Assembly (NCBI RefSeq): GCF_000205025.1
Contig: NZ_GL883691.1
Span: 34,916 to 98,915 of the forward strand
DNA: 64,000 nt
DNA from: Parasutterella excrementihominis YIT 11859
GTDB taxonomy: Bacteria; Pseudomonadota; Gammaproteobacteria; Burkholderiales; Burkholderiaceae_F
Direction of reading: 5' to 3'
The translations under genes and the position numbers were made by a program. Shown one piece after another: positions 63,209 to 64,000 of the stretch. Every line of letters begins with the position of its first letter. Position 1 is the stretch's first letter. The notes beneath the pieces are model-generated. The model did no database searches. It was not told where the DNA came from and was given only the letters and a program-made list of their open reading frames with translations.

Positions 63209-63235
63209 TTTATCGATAATTATTTGATTTATCGA
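63209..63235 (+). promoter_or_regulatory. Putative RtcR upstream activating sites
   Basis: TTTATCGA occurs at 63209-63216 and again at 63228-63235, 19 bases apart; the first copy sits in a TATCGATA palindrome. They lie just upstream of the sigma-54 promoter, in the right place for activator binding, though they are closer than the usual 80-150 bases. The sequence between 63134 and 63205 is AT-rich and may hold more. Confidence 0.45.
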
Positions 63236-63247
63236 AATATTGAAAAC

Positions 63248-63264
63248 TTGGCACGGCTCTTGCA
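63248..63264 (+). promoter_or_regulatory. Sigma-54 promoter of rtcA
   Basis: TTGGCACG-GCTC-TTGCA matches the -24/-12 consensus TGGCACG-N4-TTGCW. GG (63250-63251) and GC (62-63) are spaced as required, with ten bases between. Transcription should start near 63275, some 25 bases before the ATG. Confidence 0.92.
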
Positions 63265-63299
63265 GTAAGAATGGCAGATAGTAAAAAGGAAAAAACAAA

Positions 63300-64000
63300 A
63301 TGGAAACTTTAAAAATCGACGGAAGCATCGGCCACGGGGGCGGCCAGATTCTTCGTTCCGCTTTAGCGCTTTCTGCCATTCTCGGAAAACCATTCGAAAT
63401 GCACTCCATTCGAAAGGATCGCAACCAATCCGGTCTGCGCAGACAGCATCTTTGCGGTGTTTTAGCTACTGCCGAAATTTGCGGAGCAAAACTTGAAGGT
63501 GCTGAACTCGGTTCAGAGGATCTTCTCTTTATCCCTAAAAAGATTAAAGCAGGAACTTATCAGTTTGCTGTGGACACAGGAGGGAGTGTCTCGCTGGTCC
63601 TTCAAAGCGTGCTTCTTCCGTTAGCAGTACAGAAAATGAAATCTCACATTTCTGTCGCCGGCGGAACATATACGCCGCAAGCTCCGACAGCGGAATTTTT
63701 TGCAGAAACCCTTGTTCCTCGTATGAACCAGATGGGTTACTCAATCCAAGCTGAGATTGCGAGAGCAGGATTTTTCCGAATCGGCGGAGGATTAGTTAAG
63801 GTCGACTGTTGCAGAAAAGACACCTTCATGCCGGTTTACTGGATGAACAAAGAGACACCGCGGAAGTGTTTCATTCAGATCGTCACGACTCAGTTTCCGG
63901 AGAAAACCACGCTCAAGATTGCAAAGCTGATCCGAGAAGAACTCAGCAAGATGAGAAACATGATTCCGTGTCAACTACCTCGGCCTAAAGGCCGAGGCTT
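63300..64000 (+). CDS. rtcA: RNA 3'-terminal phosphate cyclase (3' partial, probably interrupted)
   Basis: ATG at 63300 with a purine-rich site (AAAAAGGAAAAAAC) upstream. The frame is open to the window edge. Landmarks: IDGSIGHGGGQILRSALALSAI, IRKDRNQSGLRRQHL, AVDTGGSVSLVLQSVLLP, VAGGTYTPQAPTAEFF, matching the family's glycine-rich start and GGT box. RtcA uses ATP to convert RNA 3'-phosphates to 2',3'-cyclic phosphates. About 225 of the usual 340 codons fit. From about 63971 the sequence no longer looks like rtcA: it turns into a hairpin with TCAA (63971-63974). If this is an IS end, the gene is broken here. No rtcB lies between rtcR and rtcA. Confidence 0.9.
   Translation, partial: METLKIDGSIGHGGGQILRSALALSAILGKPFEMHSIRKDRNQSGLRRQHLCGVLATAEICGAKLEGAELGSEDLLFIPKKIKAGTYQFAVDTGGSVSLVLQSVLLPLAVQKMKSHISVAGGTYTPQAPTAEFFAETLVPRMNQMGYSIQAEIARAGFFRIGGGLVKVDCCRKDTFMPVYWMNKETPRKCFIQIVTTQFPEKTTLKIAKLIREELSKMRNMIPCQLPRPKGRG
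63970..64000. mobile_element. Putative end of another IS200/IS605-type element (partial)
   Basis: GTCAACTA is followed by CCTCGGCC-TAAA-GGCCGAGG (63978-63997), a perfect 8-bp stem with a 4-base loop. On the minus strand this reads hairpin, then TAGTTGA, the typical tail of an IS605-type end. It lies in the coding frame of rtcA, near codon 224. Confidence 0.55.

Overview
The window looks like a chromosomal segment of a gut-type betaproteobacterium, most likely Burkholderiales, Sutterellaceae (Parasutterella/Sutterella-like). This is inferred from gene content: a Burkholderiales-type general porin, a tripartite tricarboxylate transporter (TctABC), several exported flavoprotein reductases, oxygen-sensitive radical enzymes (2-hydroxyacyl-CoA dehydratase type, radical SAM), a large two-partner-secretion adhesin, and moderate GC judged by eye at a little under 50%. 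No rRNA, tRNA or CRISPR array was seen.

Layout. 1-18.7 kb: one giant LktA/filamentous-haemagglutinin-type adhesin, open at its 5' end, with the tail of an extended signal peptide visible. 18.8-22.8 kb (minus): an operon of an M29/NicX-like metalloenzyme followed by TctC, TctB and TctA. 23.3-24.8 kb: a TnpB-only IS200/IS605-type element that cuts off a small exported-protein ORF. 24.9-28.7 kb: a LysR regulator divergent from an aminotransferase and an M20 amidohydrolase. 28.8-33.4 kb: DctA, two unknown exported or anchored proteins and an NSS transporter. 33.5-34.5 kb: a decayed umuC. 34.6-39.7 kb: a duplicated acidic small protein, an unknown 267-aa protein, an EamA transporter, RibB, an AzgA-type purine permease and a NifX-like protein with a Cys/His tail. 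39.8-47.7 kb: a periplasmic flavoprotein reductase, TrkH/TrkA potassium uptake, a Crp/Fnr regulator, and a MerR regulator next to an FMN-binding flavoprotein reductase whose promoter carries a textbook MerR operator. 47.7-53.8 kb: a five-gene operon (two dehydratase-type subunits, their ATPase activator, a Cys-rich protein, a CooC-like ATPase) divergent from a porin. 54-59.1 kb: a C45 acyltransferase, a second periplasmic flavoprotein reductase and an AspT-like antiporter. 59.1-64 kb: an AmmeMemoRadiSam pair, then RtcR divergent from rtcA behind a clear sigma-54 promoter; rtcA appears to run into another IS end at the window edge.

How it fits together (inference). The middle of the window suggests anaerobic metabolism of small organic acids: carboxylate uptake (TctABC, DctA, AspT-like), exported flavoprotein reductases that could use unsaturated acids as electron acceptors, and a radical dehydratase/reductase module with its own metal-maturation ATPase. 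A shared palindrome, GTTAAG-N2-CTTAAC, in the dehydratase/porin region and in weaker form near the second reductase and the AspT-like gene, suggests one regulator ties these units together. The best candidates for an undescribed system are this CooC-linked dehydratase operon with its palindrome regulon, and the MerR-controlled flavoprotein reductase.
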